In this document: piece by piece, positions 24,101 through 36,440 of the stretch
Layout of the letters: the number at the start of each line of letters is the position of its first letter
Numbering within the stretch: the first letter of the stretch is position 1
Source of the DNA: Apostichopus japonicus
Lineage: Eukaryota; Echinodermata; Holothuroidea; Aspidochirotida; Stichopodidae
DNA: 64,000 nucleotides
Assembly: GCF_037975245.1 (NCBI RefSeq)
Contig: NC_092583.1
Coordinates: 14,549,264 to 14,613,263 of the forward strand
Direction: 5' to 3'
Notes under the pieces: generated by a model
Database searches by the model: none
Seen by the model: only the letters and a program-made list of their open reading frames with translations
Told to the model about the DNA's origin: nothing
Translations under genes and position numbers: made by a program

Positions 24101-26252
24101 TGAACTTCCAACTTTGCAGACATTTTGAACCTTCAAAAACTTATTTCAGATGTCTTGCATACAGTACCATCCACACAATTACTAAAGAAAACCTCCATTT
24201 TGTGTTATACTGTTAAATTTAATTCAGTTCCATAAATTATGACCACAGAATATCAATCATCAACAGAACTGTAACACAACGTCACACAACGTTGGGCTGT
24301 CAATAATAAATTTATGAGGGAAAGACATACATCGATTGAGCTGCATATTGCATTGAAATTTGTTATAGTCTGGAAATAAATTCTCCTTTGTAAACACGAA
24401 AGACAAAATATTTCAATACACTATCTGATGCTTTAGTCCCCCCCCTCCCTCCCACCTCCCCTAAAGAAAATTGGAACAGGGGGAAATATCCCGCATTGGG
24501 ACTCAAAACGAGTCAACATGATAAGCAAAAAACCAATACTGTTGTAACCACAACGATCACTTATAATTCATATGCCAAAGTATATAGAATTATGTGTGAA
24601 TATTTTTAAATCAGTTTATAGTCAGAATTCCAATGCAAAAATGCGGCTTTCATCTATGCATGTAATGACATACTAAAAATGACACTGTGAAACACCTGTT
24701 ATCATATTTCACAAGATAAGCCCATGAAAATGCATTGATATGCATCCAGTTTGCACCAATTCAGTGAAAAAAGGAAAATCAATACAAGTATCACTATATG
24801 TTTGCATTCATAAATTCTGTGAATTTACAAATAATGATACATGCACATATATATGTACCCAGTGACTGCATACACATGTGTTGTATACATATGTGTATTA
24901 TATATATGTGTGACTAGATATAACAGACATTGTACTTGATCAAAGTGGTATTCATATATGTGAAGAAATATCTTTTGGGGCAGAATATTAATTTCGCACG
25001 ACTACGACATCATTTACATAATGTGTGATGATAACGTGAGTAAATCTTTGCTTCTGTTGATTAAACAGAAACAGACAACTCGTTGTCCTACCTACCCTAG
25101 CTCTTCATAGTAAAGGCGTTTTTCCTCTTCTTCTTTTGGTTTTTTTTTTTGTTTCGTGTTCTTGTATATATTGGAAAGTTTCAAAACTTCTTATCCCCAG
25201 CAACTCAAACAAACAAAATTTCTTATACTGGATCAATATATGGATCATGATTCCATTTCTACAGGTTCTAAAAATTGACTCCATCTTCCCACAAAGTCTT
25301 AAATATCATCTCTCCCCTGTCCCACTGACTCTGGAAGTTCATGAAATATCTCAAACTCCACCCCCCCCCCACCGTCTGCGCTTCCCTTCTGACTTATTCA
25401 TAAATATAGGACATATATTGAGTGAGTCTTTTGTAAATGACTCACACTGATGAACCAATGGCTTGAAATATTAACGTTCCTGAGACTTTCTATATTCTTC
25501 ATTAACTATTGACATGTCATAAATGTGTCAACTGGAATATCCATGATGGATGGTTGTTTGATATGTGTGTGTGCTACATATCTCGTTTACCAACGTTGCC
25601 AATATATAAATGTGCGTCCAAGAGATGCAAAGAGCGTACAAATTGTGTCAAACGGCCTCCACCGACTCGTCAAGTCCAAATGGAAGTTAAAATTCGAAAG
25701 TTTAAATGTAGCCTTTTAATGGCTTAAACCCTTTTGAAGTGCTTTAATCAAATCCCCAGGTGATTCCTGCATAATGCATTTTCATTATCAGGTCGGGCTT
25801 TTTACCATTGACTGTTCATTACTGTCCTAATCCCTGAGAATGATGATAGCCACAAGTTCCACAGGCATAGCTGCTTGGAACTTCCGCTAAAAATCTGAGT
25901 TTTTGGATTCTTTCAGTTCCAGGTAATGAGTTAAGAGATGTATTAATGATATTAGTTTTGTCCTGCAAGTCACCTACTTGACCTGAGTGACCTTAGGTCA
26001 CACTGCTTGTTAATGAGTTAAAAGATGCCTTAGGTCACCACTGCTTGATAATGAGTTAAAAGATGTATTATAGATATATTTTTGTCCTGAAAGTCCCTGG
26101 AATCTACAGTGACCTTAGGTCACACTGCTTGTTAATGTCTTGCCAGATGCATTATAGATGTGTAGTTTTGTCCTGCAAGTCACTGAACATAACATTGGAT
26201 GAATACTTTCTTCCTCTGATGACATAACGAAAATGATCAAAGAGACACTCAC
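21192..26252 (-). other. CACNB intron 4
   Basis: A 5.1-kb intron. It contains T runs at about 21339-21357 and 21370-21378, C runs of 17 (23259-23275) and 15 (24053-24067) bases, an (AAT)n stretch near 23725-23750, an AT-rich dinucleotide-like region at 24840-24910, and the tandem repeat at 25925-26190 beside exon 4. Other stretches show nothing I can support. Confidence 0.8.
25925..26190 (+). repeat. about 85-bp tandem repeat with TGACCTTAGGTCA palindromes
   Basis: Units contain GAGTTAAAAGATGTATTATA, TTTTGTCCTGCAAGTC and GTGACCTTAGGTCACACTGC. One unit has an internal deletion. TGACCTTAGGTCA is intact at 25988-26000 and 26110-26122, with a partial copy (AGGTCA) at 26032-26037. It consists of two AGGTCA half-sites arranged as an everted repeat with one spacer base. 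The array ends about 60 bases from the exon 4 donor. Confidence 0.85.
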
Positions 26253-26380
26253 TTTAAAAGTTTACTCCGACTTCCGGATGCATGTAGCTTCATATTTTCT
26301 AATTTGGCTGGGCTGGGTATGAAGCCAACGTCTGCGCCTTCTCTCACTAATTTACCTATCCACCAGTCATTATTGTATTT
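26253..26380 (-). CDS. CACNB: CACNB exon 4 (SH3 core, WW and IPSP motifs)
   Basis: Residues 111-152 plus two bases (AA) of codon 153. It begins [20 protein letters not shown] and continues [31 protein letters not shown] and VGFIPSP are the most conserved SH3 words of the family. Acceptor is ttcttgtcttgcag|AAA and donor is TTTAAA|GTGAGT, phase 2. The first base of exon 5 (C) completes codon 153 as Asn. The tail RSKLL resembles the insect SSKLY stretch where the HOOK begins. A tandem repeat with palindromic TGACCTTAGGTCA motifs lies about 60 bases past this donor, in intron 4. Confidence 0.95.
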
Positions 26381-29300
26381 CTGCAAGACAAGAAAACAAA
26401 AAATGAAAGAAAATAGTTACAAATGCTTTCAGTACTCTACAGTTTCTCCTTGAAGTACCTCTTTACCAAAACAAAATCACAAAACTAAAGTAACCCTCTC
26501 TTTTTACGAATCAGAAAATAAAACATTAAACATTTGTTAAACTTGTGGGACTACTGGCGTATATTGTGTACACAAAATTGTACTTTTTTATAAGTTAGTC
26601 ATTGCGACATCAAATTACATGTCAGTATTGCATGCCTTGGTGACAGATATATACCAGTGCACATGAGAGCTTTAAATTTGAGAGCCTAGCATGATTCTTA
26701 ATCCTACATACATGCCCCCCCCCCCAAAAAAAAGAGGGAAAAAACGAATTTAATCACACAGGAGGCAATGGTTTGTTGTCCAGGAGAATTTGACTGATGA
26801 CATGTGCTCACAAGTAGAAAGGAATTTTTTATTTGGTCGGTATAGAGGTGTGGATCACATGATCAATAGTGATGACGTGAGTGGCCAACACCATCGAGCC
26901 TAACCATCCCCCTATCACAATCAAACAACAGCTTTACATCTGACTGATCTCCCTCTGGAATCTTTCCAAATTAACCAGGGAGAACAAAATTGGATTTTGA
27001 GACGACACAAGATGGATACACATTGCAGGTGGTCGATCAACCGTTACAGATGAATTCACAGGTAACTCTTTTTTTCTCCTTGCGGGAGAAAACAAACAAG
27101 TCCGTTACCATGGTCACAATTTCTTCGCAACTCATATAGAGAGCAGTAATTGCCATTTGGAAAGGAAGGAAACGAACCAGCGATAACCTTTACAAAGTTT
27201 TTGTCATTCATGTCGTTTGTGCATTTCCAACAAACTCTAATAACAGCTAGCTTTTGATACCAACGTCCCGACCGGAGTTGTTTCGCGTAATATGTTTTGA
27301 TCTCAGACAAGGATTACGAGGCTTGGTTGGATTTTTCTTGGCTGTTGCAACGAAGCAGGGCAAATTTTCAAGATTCATCCAAGATGACCAAATTTTGTCC
27401 GGCAAATGACTAGTCATTTACATTAAATTCAGATTGCATTGCAACTAAATATCCCCAAATGGGTCAAATGATAAATTGGTAGCATCCTCCATCACTTTGG
27501 ACATACTGATATGAAATTATCCAGAAAAATGTGGAAGATCCATGATCCACCTGAAGGGGGAGTTCTATTCACCAAACCTACACATTTCTCCTTTAGTGTA
27601 AATTCTCTGTTAGTTTGGTACATTTGTTCATAGCGACCAAATTTGCTGTTCGGTCAACCAAAAAAGTAAGACCTGGATTTCTGAAGAAACAACCAGCAAA
27701 AAAACCCTTAAAAATTTGCCTTGTGACAGCAACAATCACTTCCTAAAACCCTGTTCAAAATTCTGTCACAATTTGAATCAAGTCACTTTTTGTGCTTTTC
27801 TTTGCAGCCCGCTAAAAATTGCGACGGCTTCTTTTGTTGTTGGAAATAGCTTTAACTTTGTACTGCAATGCTGTAGTGATATGAATGATATGCAAGGTCA
27901 CTTCAGATGCCTGAAAGAGCCATCACGGCTGTTGAACTCCACTTAGTCCAACAAGTCCTCTCAGCTAGGAAACTTAAATACATTTTCAATATCGTTATGA
28001 AGTACCATCGCTTTTGACCGTAGAAATTTGAGAATATTTTCCCCCCCCCCCTTCTTCTTTCCAAAGAGCTCTGTTATCATGCAATGTATCAAAAACCTAC
28101 TTGTTTAGAAAAGCTTGATAAAATCTCAAATAAACCATGTTTTAATTTAATTTCAGGAAATCAAGCCATCAGGCAGAATGACTTTCAACTGTATCTTAAC
28201 ATTAATGTAACACCGGGTGAACTCTCATACATGGCTATGAGAACCTTCTTTCAGTTCATAGATGCTAAGAATGTTGCCAACCCTTCATCACATCAAAGTT
28301 TTAGAAGTGACAGATTGTCACGAAGCAATAAATTTTCTTTCAACTTTTCATGTGATTGACTTTGCGTCACTACAACTGCAAAAATACAAACAGATGACAT
28401 CGTCAACAGAGAAACTGTGAAACAACACCAAGTTGGGACAATTTCCTCTGTATTGTAATTTTCATGTCCCGCTTCAAGGCACTCTGTATTGTCAGTATGA
28501 GCAGTATGAATATCATGTTTCTATCAGATAAAGGTTAGGAACTGTTTGTAGTGTCAGTACGAGTGCTTTGAAGCATGATATGGGAGGACAGTTTAGAGAG
28601 GTATTAGCACAATTAGGTAATCATCCCAACTGGCTGGGAACAGATATTGCCATCAAGAAAGGACTCATTACAGTGCAGCCCCTGAACCGGTTTCATTAAC
28701 GTAACGTACGTCACTGGTTTGATTCCTGTTCCATAGCCTGTAGATTCTTCCATTGCAACAAAAATTGTTTTTGTTTTGCTACATGAAATTAATCACTAGC
28801 TTCAACACCGTTGGGAAACTACACAGCGAGATTGATCAATTGCATATGACACAGAAGTAGGGATGAGCCTGATGTATCAAAGAAATCACGGAACTTTTGC
28901 AAAAATTGCGGTATAGGCTCCAGTTTGTGTATGCTACAGTGTGTTAGGATAATAGTTTTTGTCCCCGAGGTAGAACTGAAATCACAGATATTCCGTGAAT
29001 TGCCTGTAGAAGCAAATTTTAAGGCGGATTAGAACGTAACTGTAAACAATGGTTCTTAACCTATTGACAGTGACATCCTGCAACCGAAGGAAAAACTATA
29101 CATTGCTAAAAGAAAAGAAAAACCTTCCAAAAATAGAGAAACAGCCTTTGAAATAGGCTTTTCGTAGCTTTTAGACGAGGACGAGATAGACATGATGAAT
29201 ATGCACAGTTTTGCCTAAATCCCTCTGTGACGTCAAAGCTGAAATGATTCGCTACCAGTATTCTCATCATACTTAAAATTGTCAAACTTTGACATTTTGT

Positions 29301-32278
29301 GCAGACTGAGAGTTTCTCTGTGGACTGACCACACACCACGATGGCTTATTTTTTACTAGTAAGATGACAAATTCTGAAATTTACAGTGAGTATTGTTCTC
29401 ATTATGTTTCTTAACTAAAATGCATGATTTGTCTATAAAAGTTTCTCAAACATGATAAGTTAACTCTTATACTGCAGATTTTTTTAATGGATTTTTGGAG
29501 AGTTCCGATAGGTGCCTTACACTGATTCACCTCGTATTTAGCTCTTCATTCTAAATAAATCCATAGTTTATCTCCCAGATTTCCCAATAATTTGTTCCAA
29601 ATTCTACCTTATACGTCTTGCCTAGCACTTTTTTTCTTCTACCATCTCAATTGGTTTCTTCTTGTTGGAAGGTAAAAATTGCAAAGACCTTTTGTGACGT
29701 TCATTTTAAATCGTCTTTCCTTTTCGTCTTCATCATTTTACCATAAATAATGCATGTGTCATCCGTTACCATAATTTGAGTACATCACTAGTCACCATAG
29801 TACACTCACCCTTTTCCTGTACGCGCCGATTTACTGCCATCTCGTGCAAAACGATTTGAATAAATAATACAAAAGTACTTTCTTTCTGCTTGATTCCTTG
29901 ACATTGTTTTTTTTCCTTCTTACCCTTCCTAGGTTACTATCCAGTCTGCCTGTACATTGCTAATGGACCTCATATTAAAAAACAAATTGACCAAAATTAC
30001 CAGATGTCGGAAGAGAATGTCAAGGGTAAATGTCAAAATTTGCAAAATGTGAAAAAAGGATGACTCCAGGCGAAATGACTCCACCGATTTGGAAATACAT
30101 CTTCTATCACTGCAGGTTTAACTTCAAAACCACTCTCAGTATGAATGGCAAATTATCTCGCCAAAAGGAAAAATTACGTTCGATTTTTTAAAAGAACATT
30201 AAAAAATCAACTTTTTTTGTCACAGTAGGTTCCATTTCAATACCAAAATAATAGCATTTGAGAAATTATGTTTTGAACATTATCGGAGGGCTCATCGATC
30301 AAAGTGGCTGGCCTGCCTAGTTTAGCATACAGACCATTTAAATCAACTCCTTGGAAGCAATATATGAATACTAATACAAAAACCTTGTGTGGCCTTCAGC
30401 TAACAGGTTAACGAAGCATCGCATGTTAATGAGGCATCACATATTTTGTGAAGGACAAAATGTGCCATCTACTCTTTGAAGGTGCTATTGCTATTAGATG
30501 AATGAGTATGTTTTGGTTTTTTTTTTCCTTTTCTTGTAGAACAAAATTTGGAAGAGCATTAATTAAAGGCTTCTAAAGTAACAGATCGAGGAATAGCAGG
30601 TATAAAGTGAGGAGCTGACATGATCACCAAGGCTTCTGATAGGAATTTATCTTGGAGACACTAAACATCATTTAAAGCTTAAATATCCTAAACTGATAAA
30701 ACACAAGATACAGACTACAATGTAAATCTCTTTTAATTTAGCTGGGTCACATTAAAGTAAAAATTCCACCAAAGTCCATGCTAACTAGGGTTATACAGAA
30801 ACCAATCAACTTGTTACATTCTGTTGTGCTAGCCATTAAACTCACTGGCTTTTAAAAAAAAAAAGTACAGATGATGTGAACAACAGCCAACAGAACCACA
30901 GCAAATATCACATTTAATGTAACTTTTGTATATAATATTATATAATATATAATATATATAATATTTCCAAAGTTTCTCAATTATACGGCTCTGATCTGGC
31001 CGAAAAAAATTTGGTATTGATCATGGTAAGATATCCTTCTGGATTTTATTCATCAAATGAAGATGAATTAGTAACCAAAGGTTCTTCCATTCACTACTTT
31101 TTAAAATTCTGTCTCAAGGACACCTTTTAATTTCAGTATCACTCACTCACAATGAGTACATGTACGAGAAAGTTTTCAATTATACTTTTCTCTCCTTTTT
31201 TATATCCTGTTTGTCATCTTTTGCAGTAAAAGATGTCTAGCAAGACTAATGGAACCCATTGTGACGGGATATTAGCATCAATTGATACGATATCTAAGAT
31301 TTTTCACAATTAATGCGAAGAGGCTGCTTTTGAAGTGAGTGTAGTGCTCAAAGAATAGAGACGATTTGACATTTTGACATTATAAGAAGTAACAGCAAAC
31401 TGTAGCCAGGCTAAAGGCTTTTCCTAGCTTCATGTGTGTATATATATATAAGAAATTATGTAATATATTTATTTCCATAATTGAACACGTAATCTACAGA
31501 CACACGTGTACACTATCTCTCTTTGTCTTTCTCAATGAGTCTTATTCAGTACTTCAGCTTTTCAAGCGGTGTCCAAATAAAAGTGCTGGTATTACTAAGA
31601 AGGACTCACACATACATGCTATATATCTGTGTGGATGAAAGGAAACCGTTCTCCAGCATCTTCTAGTGATTTTGGAAGATTTCAAGTACTAGCTGATATT
31701 GCAATCATTGAAATAAGATTTAGCTTGTCAAGTCTAATTGCATTCCAACTATTGAATTGAAAGGGCCAAAAAAACAAAAACAAAAACAAACAAAAAAAAG
31801 AGGAAAATTTTCCACTGGTTGCATGTGACATGGTAAACAGTGCTAACGTTGTGAGGAGACAGGTAAACCAGGAAGCCTAATTATGAATATGTCCTCATGC
31901 GATGAAATTCTTAGGATTGAACAGAATCATTGAGCACTTGTTTGGGTACAAAAATCTAGGAGAGTAGTCTTTGTTTGATGAACTGCAAATTTATTTGCAG
32001 TATGGCTCAGTAGGCGACGGCTTAAAAGAACAGCTGGAAAACGCACCGAGAAAACATGAATTACAAATGATCTCCTGACATTCAATGGCAGACAAACAAA
32101 TACAGAAAATAAAAACATAAGCTGCCTCATGTTACAAGTAAAATTTAGTCTTCCTCTATGAATGGAAATATTCACAGAAAAATGCAGAAATAAGAGAAAA
32201 TCTGCCTGTTGAATTAGAATGTGAAACCTAAGAACTGGAGTTTGTTGTTGGCCGAGATTTTAAAGCTGATCTACTTAC
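26381..32278 (-). other. CACNB intron 3
   Basis: A 5.9-kb intron. I see C runs near 26715-26725 and 28041-28050 and a TATAATATAT patch at 30930-30965. Frames of 60-90 codons (for example at 27056-27310 and 28084-28359) carry no recognisable motif. Nothing else is supportable. Confidence 0.8.
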
Positions 32279-32401
32279 TTCTTTTATATGCAGAAAATCT
32301 TTTGCTTTGAAAGTTATGGCGTAGCCTGGGACAGGCGCATCATCGTCAATCGATCCATCGTAGGAAACATTTGTTCGAACTGCAAAGGCGACCGGCTTTG
32401 T
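32279..32401 (-). CDS. CACNB: CACNB exon 3 (start of SH3 domain)
   Basis: Residues 70-110, 41 codons, phase 0 at both ends. It begins [20 protein letters not shown] and ends [13 protein letters not shown], the first strands of the beta-subunit SH3 domain (family pattern [11 protein letters not shown]...[11 protein letters not shown]). Acceptor is cattgacag|ACA and donor is GAA|GTAAGT. The SH3 domain packs against the GK domain and shapes channel inactivation and trafficking. It acts at the inner face of the membrane with the pore-forming CaV1/CaV2 alpha1 subunit. The Asp-rich loop [12 protein letters not shown] resembles the insect form (AIDDDSPV) more than vertebrate forms. Confidence 0.96.
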
Positions 32402-32999
32402 CTGTCAATGAGCAAGAAGAATGGACAATGGCTCATGAATATTCATATCATTTAGTAAATTACTACTAAATGCATTCATTATAAATATGTACATCATTTT
32501 AGATTAAGATCAATACGATTAGAACTGTGATCTTTTTATATATCTCTTTGCTAAACAATTCAGAAATCTTCCTTCCACCACTGTAAGTCATGTTTCTATG
32601 GTTACATCTGACCAATCAGCACACTCTAAACCCAAAACACACTTTGAATCATTTAATGTTGAAAAGTGGAACAGTTTTTAAACGAGTCATCCCATTTCCA
32701 ATTACTGTAACCCTTGACAACAATAGTGCACCTTTCGAATAAAACTAATTGAGAGAAACATTCAGCCTCATAAAAAAAAATTGCCTGTGGAAGAGAAACA
32801 CTTTTCAGGATTTTATGTGTGACATCTTTTCCTCTGAAATGATGTCACCCTGCACCTGATTTCTTACTGTTGTGTTATTTTAATACTTGGCAAGGTTGAC
32901 CAACTTGTATCTAAACTGTCCAACATTCAGCAAGTTCTAACCTTTCATCTATGTGTGACAAAAGAGATAACAATATTATTGTAAGAGAACTATGATACA

Positions 33000-33200
33000 A
33001 AAAGAGACCGAGACATTCCTACCAGGAAATTTTGTGACACACAGACAGACACATCGATACGAAAGTATAGTAACAGTGCTATGAAAGAATTTGACAGACG
33101 TGCATTCCTATCAAAGAATTGTGACAGACATGTTAGATGGATGCTTTCCTATGAGAGAATTGAGACAGATTTATGGAAAGAGGCATTACTATGAGAGAAC
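33000..33200 (+). repeat. degenerate 40-50 bp minisatellite flanking (GGAT)n
   Basis: Diverged units of the type CCTATGAGAGAATTGAGACAGA repeat four or five times up to 33200. One more partial unit (GTGAGAATTCA) lies after the tetranucleotide array near 33713. One unit contains TAGATGGATGC, a plausible seed for the GGAT expansion. Confidence 0.65.
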
Positions 33201-33706
33201 ATAGATGGATGGATGGATGGATTGATGGATGGATGGATTGATGGATGGATGGATTGATGGATGGATTGACTGATGGATGGATGGATGGATGGATGAATGG
33301 ATTGATGGATGGATGGATGGATGGATGGATGGATGGATGGATGGATGGATGGATGGATGGATGGATTGACTGATGGATGGATGGATGGATGGATGGATGG
33401 ATGGATGAATGGATTGATGGATGGATGGATGGATGGATGGATGGATGGATGGATGGATGGATGGATTGATGGATGGATGGATGGATGGATGGATGGATGG
33501 ATGGATTGATGGATGGATGGATTGACTGATGGATGGATGGATTGATGGATGGATTGACTGATGGATGGATGGATTGATGGATGGATGGATTGATGGATGG
33601 ATGGATGGATGGATGGATGGATGGATGGATGGATGGATGGATGGATGGATGGATGGATGGATGGATCGATGGATGGATCGATAGATGGATCGATAGATGG
33701 ATAGAT
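33201..33706. repeat. (GGAT)n / (ATCC)n microsatellite array, about 500 bp
   Basis: Tandem TGGA units broken by variant ATTGATGG, ATTGACTGATGG and ATGAATGG blocks, ending with ATCG/ATAG variants. A 199-codon minus-strand frame reading [12 protein letters not shown] and a plus-strand frame reading [12 protein letters not shown] are products of the repeat, not genes. Confidence 0.97.
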
Positions 33707-33865
33707 ATTGTCATGTGAGAATTCAATTGCACTATTTTTATCCTATGAGTGTTACAAAAGTGCTTAAGAAACTATCCCTTTTAGCAATTTTCCTGAACAA
33801 ATGGTTACTGCTTTTGACATCTCACTTAATAAGAATTGTTTTGACCTTTGACATGATCGTATCTG

Positions 33866-34538
33866 CAGGGATGTAAGTGCAGCCAAAAAAAAAAACCGGA
33901 AAACTATTCGGAGACCCCGGGTGAATGCCGTCCTAACACATCCTACTCCTAGCTCTGACTACTTACACACTATCGTTATGTTAGGCTAGCTCAGAAGTAT
34001 TAGCGCTAACACATCTTACCCCTAGTTCTTACTACTTACACACTATCGTATGTTAGCCTAGCTCAAAGTTACGAATACGTCGCAGCGAACTACGGAATAA
34101 AAAACATTCGAACATTCGAATGCGATCACAAATATCGACTTTCATATGCGTATCCCGTAGATTTCCGCCGCTCACAAATATCACAAGCGTTAATTCCGAA
34201 AGTTATGTCGAGCACCAGCAGTTACGAAGATATTAATTAGCAGTCCAATCAATGTGAATTAGGCAAGGTTTTTCAACGACAGAAATGAGCTATGGCGATT
34301 TGAAGTTCGCACGTACGCAACGATATTCACATGGCACAATGTTGTACAGCGCAATGCGATGATGCGAAACAGGAATGGTATTTTGATTGATCGATGAGTG
34401 AAAGTTGAAGTTAGCTTGCTGCAACGAGCCAGGCATTTTTGCCGCGTTGTGTCTTTGATATTCGAACAATTTTGTGGAACTTTATTGGAATTAAAAAAAA
34501 ACGGATTTCCGTAAAAATAAAGAAGACTTACATCCCTG
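33866..34538. mobile_element. non-autonomous DNA transposon, 673 bp, with 13-bp TIRs
   Basis: The left end is CAGGGATGTAAGT and the right end is ACTTACATCCCTG, perfect inverted repeats. Direct TATCTG flanks it on both sides (33860-33865 and 34539-34544); allowing one mismatch, the duplication could be 8 bases (GTATCTGC/T). The interior has no long frame. It is visibly richer in CpG than its surroundings (ACGTCGCAGCGAACTACGG region) and contains a direct duplication of about 70 bp at 33932-34003 and 34004-34072 (shared ACTACTTACACACTATCG). The CAGGG end suggests a hAT-like family, but a 6-base duplication would not fit hAT, so the superfamily is open. Confidence 0.85.
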
Positions 34539-34635
34539 TATCTGTCATTTAAATGATATCCCGAGTTAATCGATTAGGATTTGTTTTCAGTCAGCAGTTA
34601 CAAGCAAAGTTTAGCAGCTTAACATAATCCCTTAC

Positions 34636-34755
34636 CCTTGCTTTATCCAGCTGTCCAGCCGCTTGCTTCTCCGCATCTCTTCGGAGCGCCTCCCGTTCCT
34701 CATCTAAGGAAAGATCTGAGTCTGACGGCCTCCCATAATTGGAATCTTCAGACCC
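34636..34755 (-). CDS. CACNB: CACNB exon 2 (conserved N-terminal segment before SH3)
   Basis: Residues 30-69, 40 complete codons, starting [20 protein letters not shown] and ending [10 protein letters not shown]. It matches the hallmark segment of beta subunits (vertebrate [20 protein letters not shown] and its charged helix rich in E, R, Q and A), which leads into the SH3 domain. Acceptor is tttttatctgtttcag|GGG with a good pyrimidine tract. Donor is AGG|GTAAGG. Both ends are phase 0, so this exon can join different first exons, the usual way beta-subunit N-terminal isoforms arise. A terminal-inverted-repeat element lies 97 bases past the donor, in intron 2. Confidence 0.95.
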
Positions 34756-35739
34756 CTGAAACAGATAAAAAAAATTAATGTAAGTTACGTGAGCTTCCAT
34801 CGCACAGGCTCTATCTAAGATACCGAGAGACAGGTCTCTAGAAAACCCAATCCCAAACCAAGCTTTTAACCCAATCATAATCAAATAATCAAAGAACTTG
34901 TGAATGTCACCCTAAATTAAGGTAAAAAAAACTCAGTTTCAAGATGCTGAAATAATAATGTAGTGATCAAACCAAATACAAACAATATTTATATCTTGCA
35001 TGAATAACAATAATTTCAGATCAAGACTGAAAATTTGGTTATTTTTTTTACATTTATCACAATTAACTTCAGGATAAAAAAGACCAGATTCTAACCCAAA
35101 ATCCAGCTTTCAACCAAAACAACTCAATACTCGCTCAACTGTTCCCCAATAACTGATCAAGAAGAAAAAAAAGGGAGAAAAAAACAACCCTTCTGCCTCC
35201 AGCTATGTCTTTCAATGTTACTATTAAAAACATCCTCCCACAAATAACGAATTTCTGCATAAATTAACATCTTCGGGGTTTTTTTTTTTTTTACGCAGTT
35301 GAAGAGAATACCACTTTCAATTCAATGCTAGCTAATATTGCATTCCCTGCCACGGCTTTCAACGCTATCAAATCAACAAGCAGAGCGAAATTTTATTTAC
35401 TGTGTCATATGTTTACAAGTACAAGTTGCACACAGAATTTAATACAAATGTGTGGGCAGTAAGATCAGGTATACCCACATCCATATACTAAGATTAAAAT
35501 GAGGAAAAGTTTGTATGAATTTAATACTGGCAGTTGACAATTGCAATTCATGGAAAAAATGTATGAGTCAGCTGTTTATGTTTACATGCTTCTGGTAATT
35601 TTAAATTGTACAGCAATAAGTTCTAAGTAATCATTAACAGTGTATACAGGCAATACCATTCTTAATTATCTAATAGCTGGGTTTAATTAAACTCTTCTCT
35701 TTCTTGTCTTTGGTTCACTTGAAATCAAAATGGCAAAAT

Positions 35740-35972
35740 GTCAAGTACAAGATCTTTCGGTGACCGTAGCTCTCTGAATGCTGCACCACGTTTATGGGAA
35801 CTCCCTCCCGGTTGAAATTAGGTCTTTAGATTGTGTTATATAATTTTCAGGCGCTGTCTTAAACTTTTCTTTTCTCTCAACACTAAGGTGTTGCACCTTC
35901 AGCACGCTTTACAACTTTTGCAGGAGTCTGTACTATATGTACTGTAAGACTAGTTATTATTCTTCTCATTAT
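35740..35972 (+). mobile_element. LINE 3' end remnant (CR1/L2-type)
   Basis: The plus-strand translation gives SSTRSFGDRSSLNAAPRLWE, then LPPG, two stops, and FRRCLKLFF. It matches the C-terminal pattern (TYGDRAFSxAAPxLWNxLP...FRRxLKTxLF) of CR1/L2-type reverse transcriptases. It ends in an ATTATT-rich tail near 35960. In-frame stops show it is decayed. Confidence 0.72.
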
Positions 35973-36440
35973 TATTGTTAAAAGGCCCCCCCCCCCACGT
36001 GTAGAGGTGGGGTAGACATGAGGCAGAAATGACATAGAGGGAAGGGGGTGACAAAAGGAAGTTCATTTAAGGTTTAGTAAGGTACAAAAGCTAGTGTAAC
36101 TGTATGCTGTAACTGTATTGCTGTCAAATATACTCATATGATGAATACATGCATTCCACAGCTCTTACAAAATGTAAGTCCACGATGGAAAACTGGCTGG
36201 GACATGCCCTTCCATGCTATGATTTTGTTCAAATGATAAGGAATCATCATCAACTATAAAAGACTGCATTAATGATTGTGTCATTGGATGGAGCATACAT
36301 ACCTAGATAGGGGACTGAGGTGGGGTGGGGTGGGTTGGGATGCGCGTGGGGGAGTACTCTAAACCCCTGTGCAACACAACTTGCAGCCCATTGTATTGAG
36401 TGGTGTTGGAAGAGAATAGATACCGTTATGATATGTGTTG

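Larger units (their letters stand above)
32402..34635 (-). other. CACNB intron 2
   Basis: A 2.2-kb intron dominated by the (GGAT)n array (33201-33706) and the terminal-inverted-repeat element (33866-34538). 32402-33000 shows nothing recognisable. Confidence 0.85.

Noticed and set aside
33133-33732. 199-codon minus-strand open frame (SIHPSIHP...) and its plus-strand counterpart (MDGWMDGW...)
   Set aside because: Both are translations of the GGAT microsatellite. The tetranucleotide keeps all frames open, so length is not evidence of a gene.
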